From contig NZ_NFIZ01000013.1 in the NCBI RefSeq assembly GCF_002159625.1, positions 1 to 64,000 of the forward strand: a DNA stretch of 64,000 bases. Reading direction: 5' to 3'. How positions within the stretch are numbered: position 1 is the first letter of the stretch; each line of letters begins with the position of its first letter. Shown one piece after another: positions 40,779 through 50,221 of the stretch. The translations under genes and the position numbers were made by a program. Source of the DNA: Olsenella sp. An285 (lineage in GTDB: Bacteria; Actinomycetota; Coriobacteriia; Coriobacteriales; Atopobiaceae). Below the pieces are notes generated by a model. It did no database searches, was not told where the DNA came from, and was given only the letters and a program-made list of their open reading frames with translations.

Positions 40779-41522
40779 CTACTCGTCGGTGGGACGCTTG
40801 GGGCCGCCGTAGGTCACCGTGACCATGGCGGTGCGGATGACCTTGTCGCCCATGCGATAGCCCTTCTGGTAGACCTGGGCGACGGTTTCGTCGTAGGCGT
40901 CCTTGTCCTCAACACGGCCGACGGCCTGGTGGGCCAGCGGCTCGAAGGGCTCGCCGGCGGGGTCGATGGGCTCGACGCCCTCCTTCTCCAGCACCCCGAG
41001 CATCTTGGCATGCACCGCGGAGACACCGTCCACGAACTGCTGGAACTGGGTGTCGCCGTCGGTGGCCCCGGCGTGCTCGATGGCGCGCTCGATGTCGTCG
41101 ATCACGGGAAGCAGGTTGGTCACCAGCTTCTCGGCCGCGCGCTCCTTCTCCGCCAGGCGCTCGGCGGCAGTGCGGCGGCGGAAGTTCTCCCAGTCCGCCT
41201 GGAGGCGCAGCATGCGCTCCGTGGCGTCCGCGGCCTCCTTCTTGGCGGCCTCGATCTGGTCCTCCACGTCCGCGAGCTTCTTCTGGAGCTCGTCGCGCTC
41301 CTCGCGGATCTTGCTCGCGTCGGCGGCAAGCTCGCGCTCTGCGGCCTCCTCACCGGCGCGGATGGCAGCCTCCACGCGAGCGCGCTCCTCAGCCTCCTCG
41401 TCCGTCTCCTCGGCGTCCACGACCTCGGGCTCGCCGGCCTCGGCCTCAGGGGCGTCCTCGACGGCGGTCTCGGGCTCCATGGCCTCGTTCTTCTCGTCCT
41501 CAACCTCGATGGGCACCTTCAC
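40779..41522 (-). CDS. grpE: Nucleotide exchange factor GrpE
   Basis: GrpE removes ADP from DnaK. From GTG 41522 the protein has 247 aa: an unusually long acidic N-terminus (about 90 residues rich in Glu/Ala), the coiled coil, LQADWENFRRRTAAER and the C-terminal YQKGYRMGDKVIRTAMVTV. GAGGAGG precedes the start. It lies downstream of dnaK after two hairpins. Confidence 0.94.
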   Translation of the reverse strand: MKVPIEVEDEKNEAMEPETAVEDAPEAEAGEPEVVDAEETDEEAEERARVEAAIRAGEEAAERELAADASKIREERDELQKKLADVEDQIEAAKKEAADATERMLRLQADWENFRRRTAAERLAEKERAAEKLVTNLLPVIDDIERAIEHAGATDGDTQFQQFVDGVSAVHAKMLGVLEKEGVEPIDPAGEPFEPLAHQAVGRVEDKDAYDETVAQVYQKGYRMGDKVIRTAMVTVTYGGPKRPTDE

Positions 41523-41587
41523 GTCACCCTCCTCGACTGTGTCAGTGGCTCACGCGGGGTCATCCCCCCTGAGTCACGCTATCCGGA

Positions 41588-41617
41588 AGGGGCGGCCGCG
41601 TAGCCGTGGCCGCCCCT
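41588..41617 (-). terminator. Hairpin between dnaK and grpE
   Basis: AGGGGCGGCC and GGCCGCCCCT form a 10-bp stem 30 bp past the dnaK stop, without a U run; a second weaker dyad with GTGACTCA and TGAGCCAC arms lies around 41545-41578. It may be an attenuator or RNA-processing point giving more dnaK than grpE. Confidence 0.5.
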
Positions 41618-41648
41618 CGCTTGAATCCGTTAGTACGGCCAGCCCGAA

Positions 41649-43628
<1,980 letters not shown>

Positions 43629-43649
43629 TTATCCCCCATGCGCTTCGAT

Positions 43650-43682
43650 TCTATACATTATCTAAGTCTCCACATATGAGAT
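43650..43682 (-). promoter_or_regulatory. dnaK promoter with heat-shock operator
   Basis: CTTAGAT (minus strand, 43660-43666) and the opposing half ATCTCAT (43676-43682) are separated by 9 nt, as at hsp20 and clpB. TATAGA at 43650-43655 is the candidate -10. An outer dyad TCTCCACA...TGTGGAGA (43667-43698) overlaps the left half. The leader to the ATG at 43553 is about 90 nt. Confidence 0.6.
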
Positions 43683-43704
43683 TTTTTGAGTGTGGAGACA
43701 ACGA

Positions 43705-43742
43705 CGGGCCCGGGAGCGCGGTCGCGCCGCTTCCCAGGCCCG
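43705..43742 (-). terminator. Hairpin after the YfcE-like gene
   Basis: CGGGCC and GGCCCG close a GC-rich imperfect stem with GGGAGCG/CGCTTCCC in the middle. It follows the phosphodiesterase stop (43766) and precedes the dnaK promoter on the same strand. Confidence 0.5.
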
Positions 43743-43765
43743 CGAGGGTTGCGTCGCTGCCGCTG

Positions 43766-44314
43766 TTACAGCAGGCGATGCTCGAAGCGGCCGTCCTCGT
43801 AGACGCCGAAGCTGGCCGTGCCGTCCTTGGGGATGCCCGCCGAACCGGGGTTGAAGACCCAAGCGCCGTGCTCCTCGTTCTTCTCGCTCACCTTGATGTG
43901 GGTGTGACCGTAGACCAGGGCGGAGCGCTCGGGCAGCGCGGGCCATGCGTCCACGCTGTTGTGGTAGCCGGGACCGTAGACGTGCCCGTGCGTGAGGAAG
44001 AGCGTGAGGGGGCCGCCCTCCGCCGTGGGATCGACCAGGATGTTGTGGTCCGCCATGCAGGGGAACTTGAGGACCATCTGATCGACCTCGGCCTCGCAGT
44101 TGCCGCGCACGGCGATCACGTGGTCGGCAATGGAGTTGAGCATCTCGATCACGCGCTTGGGCGCATAGTCCGCGGGGAGGTCGTTGCGCGGGCCGTGATA
44201 AAGCAGGTCGCCCAGGAGGACCACGCGATCCGGGGACTCCGCCTCGATGGCGGACATGAGACGCGCACAGGCGTCGGCGGCGCCGTGGATGTCGGAGGCG
44301 ATAACGAGCTTCAT
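43766..44314 (-). CDS. yfcE: YfcE/MJ0936-type metallophosphodiesterase
   Basis: The 182-aa calcineurin-like phosphodiesterase starts MKLVIASDIHGAADA (AAAGGA upstream). Metal ligands appear in SDIHG, LLGDLL, VRGNCE, THGHVYG and GHTHI in the expected order. YfcE proteins hydrolyse small phosphodiesters in vitro. The 87-bp repeat lies immediately upstream (36 bp from the start). Confidence 0.93.
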   Translation of the reverse strand: MKLVIASDIHGAADACARLMSAIEAESPDRVVLLGDLLYHGPRNDLPADYAPKRVIEMLNSIADHVIAVRGNCEAEVDQMVLKFPCMADHNILVDPTAEGGPLTLFLTHGHVYGPGYHNSVDAWPALPERSALVYGHTHIKVSEKNEEHGAWVFNPGSAGIPKDGTASFGVYEDGRFEHRLL

Positions 44315-44349
44315 GGGCAGTCCTTTCGACGCGGTCTTCCGGAGGGCCT

Positions 44350-44436
44350 GGAAATTAGTTCGCATTGGTTTCCTGAAATAACTGTGTTACCCCAGTTGGT
44401 ACTCTCAGCTGAATAATCCAAAGTACGTTAATATCC
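44350..44436. mobile_element. 87-bp element, copy 1
   Basis: It starts GGAAATTAG and ends TTAATATCC; the core TTGGTTTCCTGAAATAAC, TGTTACCCC and GTTGG is the same as in the copy at 62249-62335, and both are exactly 87 bp. Here the left terminal repeat has diverged, so the ends pair only partly. It lies between the YfcE-like and CbiK-like genes. Confidence 0.8.
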
Positions 44437-44470
44437 GGAGGCGCGGCGAGACGCGCCGGCCGAGCCCATT

Positions 44471-45190
44471 CTATCCCACCAAAATCGGCTCCGCGGCGAG
44501 CGCGTGCGCGATCACGAGGGCCCGGACGGCGGGCAGCTCCGCGAGGGAATGCGGCCAGGTGGCGACGTCAAGGCCGGCGCCCTCGAGCCGCGCGCGCAGG
44601 TCCACCAGCACGTCATGGCGGGCATGATGGCCAAGAGCCATGAGGAAGGGGCCAAGAAGGACCCGCCGCCCGGGACACCCCCGCAGGCGCGCCACCAGAC
44701 GGTCGGGCGCGTCCACCAGCACGTCGTCCCGACCGCGGGCGTTCAGCGCGGCCTCCAGCCGGGCGAGGGCGGCCTCGAGCTCGGCGCCGCGATGGCCCGC
44801 CAACGCCACGATGCGCCCGGGCTCCGCGGGCAGCACGGCATCGAGCGCACGGGCAACGACAGCCAGGTCCTCGGCGCTCGCGAGCAGGGGCGGAGCAAGC
44901 CGAAGCTCGTCAAAGGTGGTCGCGGTATCGCGCAGCGCGCCCGTCGCCTCGTGCTGCAGGCGGCCGTCGGCCACGTGCGTGGTTGCCACGAGCGCCCGCC
45001 GCACCCCTCGCTCGCGCACATTCGCCAGCACCTCGGGCAGCAAGGCGCCCACAGGTCGCCCGCCCGTGCGGGCGCGCAGGACAACGTCGGCACCGATCGC
45101 GTCCGTCAGCGCATCAACCAGGGCAGCAATGCCCTCGTCCCCACGCTCTCCGGAAAGGCACCCAGCTATGACAAGCACATAACGTGACAA
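44471..45190 (-). CDS. CbiK-like chelatase-family protein, divergent
   Basis: The 239-aa protein follows the plan of the anaerobic cobaltochelatase CbiK: RALVATTHVADGRLQHEA near residue 70, APPLLASAEDL, and a second half with LLGPFLMALGHHARHDVLVDL that matches the CbiK metal-binding helix. The HGTEH active-site segment of CbiK reads LAGHRGAEL here, so one ligand region differs. CbiK/SirB enzymes insert Co or Fe into sirohydrochlorin. TTG 45190 lies in a repeat; GTG 45178 is an alternative. Neighbours are a NifX-like gene and a siroheme-domain flavoprotein. Confidence 0.55.
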   Translation of the reverse strand: MSRYVLVIAGCLSGERGDEGIAALVDALTDAIGADVVLRARTGGRPVGALLPEVLANVRERGVRRALVATTHVADGRLQHEATGALRDTATTFDELRLAPPLLASAEDLAVVARALDAVLPAEPGRIVALAGHRGAELEAALARLEAALNARGRDDVLVDAPDRLVARLRGCPGRRVLLGPFLMALGHHARHDVLVDLRARLEGAGLDVATWPHSLAELPAVRALVIAHALAAEPILVG

Positions 45191-45209
45191 AGGGACTGTC
45201 CCCCTGTCA
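45185..45209. repeat. Intergenic inverted repeat, operon-internal copy
   Basis: TGACAAAGGG and CCCCCTGTCA face each other across ACTGT. It fills the gap between the NifX-like stop (45211) and the chelatase start, and overlaps the TTG start at 45190, so its AGGGGG could act as the ribosome site. Confidence 0.85.
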
Positions 45210-45210
45210 A

Positions 45211-45573
45211 CTAGTGATGGCAGGCGTGCTCCTCGCCCATGACGGGAAGGGTGCCGGCGGCGGCCATCTGAGCGACGTCGCCCACGCCCGGGGTCTGGTT
45301 CTCAAAGAAGACGGTGATGCCCGCCTGCGCAAAGCCCATCATGGGGCGCATGCCCATGCCGGCGGCAACGATGGCGTCGATGCCGTTCTGGGCAAGAAGG
45401 GCCACGGGGCGCATGCAGCCGCCCTCCTCGTGGGGCGGGTTGTCGATGACGCTCACGGCACCGACCTTGCCGTCCTCGACGTCAACCACGGTAAAGCAGT
45501 CGCAGTGGCCAAAGTGGCCGGAGCGCTCGCAGTCCAGACCGCCCTTGCCAAGGGTGGGGATGGCAACCTTCAT
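45211..45573 (-). CDS. NifX/NifB-associated (dinitrogenase Fe-Mo cofactor) family protein
   Basis: The 120-aa protein (MKVAIPTLGKGGLDCERSGHFG; GAGGAG upstream) has the family fold found in NifX, NafY and MTH1175-type proteins, which carry metal clusters. Likely ligands are CERSGHFGHCDCF near the start, MGMRPMMGF, and a His/Cys tail (EEHACHH). No nif genes are nearby. In anaerobes such stand-alone members are thought to handle Fe-S or metal-sulfur intermediates. Confidence 0.85.
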   Translation of the reverse strand: MKVAIPTLGKGGLDCERSGHFGHCDCFTVVDVEDGKVGAVSVIDNPPHEEGGCMRPVALLAQNGIDAIVAAGMGMRPMMGFAQAGITVFFENQTPGVGDVAQMAAAGTLPVMGEEHACHH

Positions 45574-45762
45574 GGGATTCTCCTCTCGCTGCGGGCGGAG
45601 CTCCAGCCGGCCCGCGGTGTTTGACGAGGTCATTCTAGCCCACCGGCCGGGACAAATCCCTCACCGCTGTCGCAAATCCCAAGAGGACGGGACCCGCAAG
45701 GGCCTACCATGGTGTTATGCGCGCCGCGAAGTCGGCGCAAGACTGCCAGGAGAGGGGCGCCC
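45574..45762. promoter_or_regulatory. Divergent intergenic region, sulfur locus
   Basis: The 189-bp gap separates the divergent NifX-like and flavoprotein genes, so it should hold both promoters. A weak GCCGGCCCG/CGGGACAAA pattern occurs, but I see no clear -10/-35 pair or dyad. CCAGGAGAGGG before 45763 is the ribosome site of the flavoprotein. Confidence 0.4.
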
Positions 45763-48342
45763 ATGAGGTACCTGATTGTTGGCGGCGTTGCCGCCGGAAC
45801 CAAGGTCGCGGCCAAGCTCAAGCGCTGCGACCGTTCGGCCGAGGTCGTGGTTGTCACCAAGAGCGAGGACATCAGCTACGCGGGCTGCGGCCTGCCCTAC
45901 TACATTGGCGGCGACATCCAGACCCGCGGCGAGCTCATCGTCAACACGCCGGCTGCCTACGAGGGCCTCACCGGCGTCGAGGTGCGCACGGGTACGGAGG
46001 CGGTGGCGCTCGACGCGAGCGCCCACGAGGTCACGGTGCGCGAGAAGGACGGCACGTCCCATGCCGAGAAGTACGACAAGCTGGTCATAGCCACCGGCGC
46101 CTCGCCGATCGTGCCCGCGAGCATCCCCGGCACGGACCTGCCGGGCGTCTTCACCGTGCGCACCCCGGACGACGCCGAGGCCATCCGCAGCTACGCCGAG
46201 GCCGGCGCGCGCCGCGCCGTGGTGGTGGGCGCGGGCTTCATCGGCCTGGAGGTCGCCGAGAACCTGCTCGCGAGAGGTCTCTCCGTCACCGTCATAGACG
46301 CGATGCCGCAGATCATGCCCAACGTCTTTGACGCCGAGATGGCCGGCTTCGCCCAGCGCCAGCTCAAGGCAGCCGGCGTGCGCGTGATGACGTCCTGTCC
46401 GCTGGCGGCCATCAAGGGCGACGGCAAGGTCGAGGGCGTGGAGACCGGCACGGGAACGCTGCCGGCAGACCTTGTAATCCTCTCCATCGGCATCCGGCCC
46501 AACACCGCGTGGCTCGAGGGCTCCGGCGTGGAGCTCGACCACGGCTGCGTGGTGGTGGACGAGCTCTCCGCCACCAACCTGCCGGACGTCTACGCCGCCG
46601 GCGACTGCGCCGAGGTGCGCAGCGCCATCACCGGCCAGCCGCAGTGGAGCGCCATGGGGTCGACCGCCAACATCGCCGGACGCGCGCTCGCCCGCACGCT
46701 CACGGGCACGCCCACCGCGTACCCCGGCGTACTGGGCACCGGCGTCGTGCGCCTGCTCCCCACGCTCAACGGCGGGCGCACCGGCCTCACGGAGGCCGCG
46801 GCGCGCGAGGCGGGCATGGACCCCGTGAGCATCGTCTGCGTGGTTGACGACAAGGCGCACTACTACCCCGGCTCCTCGAGCTTCTTCATCAAGCTGATCG
46901 CCGAGCGCGCGACGCACCGCCTGCTGGGCGTGCAGGTGCTCGGCGCCGGCGCGGTGGACAAGGTGGTAGACGTGGTGGTAGCCGCGCTCTACCAGAAGCT
47001 CGCCGTCGAGGACCTCGACCTGATGGACCTCTCCTACGCGCCGCCCTTCTCGACCGCCATCCACCCGCTGGTCACGGCCGGCTACATCCTGGAGAACAAG
47101 CTCGCGGGCGAGCTCGAGAGCTTCACGCCCGCCGAGTACGCCGCCGGCGCCGCGTCCGACTACGCGGTGATCGACGTGCTGCCTGTGGCCACAATCCCCG
47201 GCGCGGAGTGGGTGGACCTCACCAAGATCGGCCCGGACGGCCTGCCCGGCCACACCAAGGACGAGAAGCTCCTGCTGGTATGCGCCAAGGGCAAGCGCGG
47301 CTACTTCGCGCAGAACCGCCTCAAGGCCGCGGGCTACACGGCGACGCGCGTGCTCGAGGGCGGCGTGACGTTCAACGAGGTCAAGGTGCCGCGCCCGGCC
47401 GGAGCCAAGCTCCCCGCAGCAGAGATCAAGCGTCTCAAGGGTCTGGGATGCCTGCAGGACAAGCGCTATGACGACGTCTTCAACATCCGCGTGATCACGC
47501 GCAACGGCAAGCTGACCTCGGCCGAGCAGAAGGTCGTGGCCGAGGCCGCAGAGCGCTTTGGCTCCGGCGAGGTCACGATGACCACGCGCCTCACGCTGGA
47601 AATCCAGGGCGTGAAGTACGAAAACATCGATGCGTGCATCGCCTTCCTGCAGGACGCGGGGCTCGACGCCGGCGGCACCGGCTCCAAGGTGCGCCCGGTG
47701 GTGAGCTGCAAGGGCACCACGTGCCAGTACGGCCTCATCGACACCTTCGACCTCTCCGAGAAGCTGCACGAGCGCTTCTACGTGGGGTACCACGGCGTGG
47801 AGCTGCCGCACAAGTTCAAGATCGCGGTGGGCGGCTGCCCCAACATGTGCGTCAAGCCCGACCTCAACGACCTCGGCATCGTCGGGCAGCGCGTGCCGCA
47901 GATCGATCTCGAGAAGTGCCGCGCATGCAAGGTCTGCCAGGTCGTGAAGGCCTGCCCCATGGGCGACGCCCAGATCGGGCCGGACGGCAAGATCACCATC
48001 GACGACTCCGCCTGCAACCACTGCGGCCGCTGCGTGGGCGCCTGCCCGTTTGGCGCCGTGACCGAGGGGCTCGCAGGTTACAAGGCCTACATCGGCGGGC
48101 GCTGGGGCAAAAAGACGGCTCACGGGCGCGCGCTGGACAAGATCTTCACCACGGAGGACGAGGTCATGGACGTGGTGGAGCGCGCCATCCTCTTCTTCCG
48201 CGACGAGGGCCAGAGCGGCGAGCGCTTTGCCGACACCGTGACGCGCCTCGGTTTTGACTACGTGCAGGAGAAGCTGCTGACGGCGCCCATCGACAAGGAG
48301 GCCATCCTCAACAAGAACGTAGTTGGCGGCGCCACCTGCTAA
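45763..48342 (+). CDS. CoA-disulfide reductase - rhodanese - sulfite reductase - ferredoxin fusion
   Basis: One 859-aa polypeptide joins four modules. Residues 1-450: FAD/NAD flavoprotein of the CoA-disulfide reductase/NADH:persulfide class (MRYLIVGGVAAGTKVA, redox Cys42 in YAGCGLPYY, VVVGAGFIGLE). About 450-545: rhodanese with Cys507 in VCAKGKRG. About 570-700: sulfite/nitrite reductase domain with Cys649 and Cys654 (SCKGTTC) and Cys692 and Cys696 (GGCPNMC), the siroheme-4Fe4S pattern. About 710-770: two 4Fe4S clusters (CRACKVCQVVKACP, CNHCGRCVGACP). It could pass NADH electrons to persulfide, sulfite or polysulfide. The first Cys pair is C-x4-C, one residue shorter than the C-x5-C I remember for siroheme enzymes. 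Confidence 0.85.
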   Translation: MRYLIVGGVAAGTKVAAKLKRCDRSAEVVVVTKSEDISYAGCGLPYYIGGDIQTRGELIVNTPAAYEGLTGVEVRTGTEAVALDASAHEVTVREKDGTSHAEKYDKLVIATGASPIVPASIPGTDLPGVFTVRTPDDAEAIRSYAEAGARRAVVVGAGFIGLEVAENLLARGLSVTVIDAMPQIMPNVFDAEMAGFAQRQLKAAGVRVMTSCPLAAIKGDGKVEGVETGTGTLPADLVILSIGIRPNTAWLEGSGVELDHGCVVVDELSATNLPDVYAAGDCAEVRSAITGQPQWSAMGSTANIAGRALARTLTGTPTAYPGVLGTGVVRLLPTLNGGRTGLTEAAAREAGMDPVSIVCVVDDKAHYYPGSSSFFIKLIAERATHRLLGVQVLGAGAVDKVVDVVVAALYQKLAVEDLDLMDLSYAPPFSTAIHPLVTAGYILENKLAGELESFTPAEYAAGAASDYAVIDVLPVATIPGAEWVDLTKIGPDGLPGHTKDEKLLLVCAKGKRGYFAQNRLKAAGYTATRVLEGGVTFNEVKVPRPAGAKLPAAEIKRLKGLGCLQDKRYDDVFNIRVITRNGKLTSAEQKVVAEAAERFGSGEVTMTTRLTLEIQGVKYENIDACIAFLQDAGLDAGGTGSKVRPVVSCKGTTCQYGLIDTFDLSEKLHERFYVGYHGVELPHKFKIAVGGCPNMCVKPDLNDLGIVGQRVPQIDLEKCRACKVCQVVKACPMGDAQIGPDGKITIDDSACNHCGRCVGACPFGAVTEGLAGYKAYIGGRWGKKTAHGRALDKIFTTEDEVMDVVERAILFFRDEGQSGERFADTVTRLGFDYVQEKLLTAPIDKEAILNKNVVGGATC

Positions 48343-48343
48343 C

Positions 48344-48370
48344 TTGACAAGGGGACAGTCCCTTTGTCAA
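48344..48370. repeat. Intergenic inverted repeat after the flavoprotein
   Basis: TTGACAAGGGGAC and GTCCCTTTGTCAA pair across A with one offset. It begins 2 bp after the TAA stop of the fusion gene. Confidence 0.88.
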
Positions 48371-48418
48371 CCCGCGCAGCTTCGGCCGGGCTCGGACGTG
48401 AGCGTCCGGGCCCGGCAC

Positions 48419-48546
48419 CAGGTTGAGGCCGTCCTGATCAAGCGGGAAGTCGAGCAGCCCCATCGTGAGGATGCCGTCATCGTCCATATACGGCTTCATC
48501 ACCTTGTTCACAATGACGATCTTCCCAAAGCTGTTGCCAATGAGAC
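48419..48546 (-). pseudogene. Remnant of an AAA/DUF4143-type ATPase C-terminus
   Basis: A 42-residue minus-strand stretch (NSFGKIVIVNKVMKPYMDD, GILTMGLLDFPLDQDGLNL) resembles the conserved C-terminal end of AAA_14/DUF4143 ATPases as I remember them. Upstream sequence continues only in shifting frames and has no start; the natural stop seems lost. It lies next to an intact member (48671-50011), suggesting an older, decayed copy. It accounts for most of the 48371-48670 gap. Confidence 0.4.
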
Positions 48547-48670
48547 ACGGGGGCGCTTTCTGTCGATATGGCTGCTTCGCGAAACAGCTGTAGCGCTCAC
48601 TTCATAACGAAATGGCATCCCGGTTTAGAGCCATAACTGAGATAGGCATCGGAGTCGGGCGCGCCGAGTG

Positions 48671-50011
48671 CTACGACTCTCTCAGCATAAACATTGTCAT
48701 GTATATTGGCAGGTAGGTAACCTTGCCATCGTGCTCGACGTTTCTCTCGCAGAGGACGCATGCGTGGTCGAGACCGTAGTTCTCAACTCCGAGCACCCTC
48801 GTAAGCGCGCTATGCCGCTTGTAGGTCTTTCCGGACTTGACCTCTATGGGCAGGACCCTCCCCCCGGGCCATTCAGCGAGGAAATCCAGCTCTCCCATCT
48901 TTCGGCTTCGGAAGTAATAGAGGTGCCTGTCGGGAGACGGCGAGCAAAGCCCATGCGCGACGAGCTCCTGTGCCACGTAGTTCTCGTATATTGATCCGTA
49001 GTTGACGTCCTCCCTGCTGAAAAGCAGATCCCTGACGACCTCCATTCCACACGCGCGCGCAAGAAGCCCCACGTCGGACATGAAGAGCTTGAAGTACGAT
49101 GCATTCGTCGAAAGCTCGAGCGGGTACCGAGGCTCTGCAACATTTTGTGTCGAAAGGGCCACGCCCGCATCCACGAGCCAGGAGAAATCATTGTCGTATC
49201 TGTCGAAGCGCGGCGTGCCTTCGATGTGAGACGCGATGAAGCGCTTGCTCTGGGTGTTGAGTTCCGCAGGCACGAGGTCGAACACGCGTCGCACAACGCG
49301 CGCCCGGTTCCCAGCGTATTTGCTGATGTCGCGACGATAAAGATTGATGATGTCGTTCTGTATGCGCTGAACGCGCCTGAGGTCGTTGCTTTCCACATAC
49401 GCCTGGACTGCGTCCGGCATCCCCCCGACAACTAGGTAGACGTGAAGCGTCTGCAACAACCTTGCGTGCACAAACTCGTCGACGGAGCGAATCCGCTCAA
49501 AGGCGGCTCGCACCTCTGCGATGACGGCGTCCGCAACCCCCTGAGCCCAGCAAAACTCCTCGAAGTCGAGGGGGAACATCTCGACCTCGCTCAGATACCC
49601 AACGGGCATGGAGCGGATATCCTTGAGCTCCACTCCCAGCAACGAGCCAGAGATCACGAAATCAAAGTCCTTGCCATAGCGGTCTACCAGGAACTTGAGA
49701 GCAGTGACAATCTCGGGGCACTCCTGTGCCTCGTCGATGAACACAAGTGTCTCGCCAGGAACCAGATCGTCTTTCGCGAAGGCGGTGATGCGAAGAAATA
49801 GAGTTGCCGCGTCCGGCGCGCTAGCAAGGGCATCTCGGAAGTCGGGTTGCTCAATGAGATTCAGCTCTACGAAATGTCTGTAGCATTCGCGCGCGAACTG
49901 CCTAATGAGATAGGTCTTTCCGACCTGGCGAGCGCCTGTGACAAGAAGGGCTTGGGACGTCTTGAGGCGCTTCCACTCCTTCATGGCTTCGAGTGCTTTT
50001 CTCCGCAGCAA
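48671..50011 (-). CDS. AAA ATPase with DUF4143 domain
   Basis: The 446-aa protein (TTG 50011, GAGG 7 nt upstream) has the AAA_14 ATPase (Walker A GARQVGKTYL, Walker B LVFIDEAQECPE) and a C-terminal DUF4143 domain with ELDFLAEWPGGRVLPIEVKSGK, a restriction-endonuclease-like D...E-V-K pattern. Such single-gene proteins are very common in gut bacteria and may act as accessory, possibly defence or toxin-like, factors. GC is lower than in the core genes. A 33-bp-period array lies upstream. Confidence 0.88.
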   Translation of the reverse strand: MLRRKALEAMKEWKRLKTSQALLVTGARQVGKTYLIRQFARECYRHFVELNLIEQPDFRDALASAPDAATLFLRITAFAKDDLVPGETLVFIDEAQECPEIVTALKFLVDRYGKDFDFVISGSLLGVELKDIRSMPVGYLSEVEMFPLDFEEFCWAQGVADAVIAEVRAAFERIRSVDEFVHARLLQTLHVYLVVGGMPDAVQAYVESNDLRRVQRIQNDIINLYRRDISKYAGNRARVVRRVFDLVPAELNTQSKRFIASHIEGTPRFDRYDNDFSWLVDAGVALSTQNVAEPRYPLELSTNASYFKLFMSDVGLLARACGMEVVRDLLFSREDVNYGSIYENYVAQELVAHGLCSPSPDRHLYYFRSRKMGELDFLAEWPGGRVLPIEVKSGKTYKRHSALTRVLGVENYGLDHACVLCERNVEHDGKVTYLPIYMTMFMLRES

Positions 50012-50038
50012 GACACACCTCGATTACCCGACGGGATG

Positions 50039-50150
50039 CAAGTTACAAGCCAAGTATTGCCCCTATCATGACAATTTGCAACCCGTTATTCTTGGTCTAG
50101 TTGACAACTTACAAACCTGTTATTGTGCTCAAATTGGCAACTTGCAAGCC
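50039..50150. repeat. Four direct repeats with exact 33-bp period
   Basis: CAAGTTACAAGCC (50039), CAATTTGCAACCC (50072), CAACTTACAAACC (50105) and CAACTTGCAAGCC (50138) start exactly 33 bp apart; the consensus is CAA-N-TT-R-CAA-N-CC. Between them the spacers partly agree (TATT near the centre of the first three). The array is AT-rich and begins 28 bp upstream of the AAA ATPase start codon. It is iteron-like and could bind a multimer on one DNA face. Confidence 0.85.
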
Positions 50151-50221
50151 ATTGATACGACGGCGGAATATAGCACCGTTACGGAAGTTTCAGTATTCGA
50201 AATAGTTGTCCCGTGAGTCAG

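Noticed and set aside
45211-45573. Nitrogen fixation locus
   Set aside because: The NifX-like protein alone is not evidence; no nifHDK or nifENB genes are present.
48308-48511. A 67-aa minus-strand gene overlapping the flavoprotein end
   Set aside because: Its 3' part is antisense to the fusion gene and the repeat, and the rest is the decayed AAA/DUF4143 fragment. No start or ribosome site.
50039-50150. A small CRISPR array
   Set aside because: The repeated unit is only 13 imperfect bases, there are just four copies, spacers resemble each other, and no cas genes are near.
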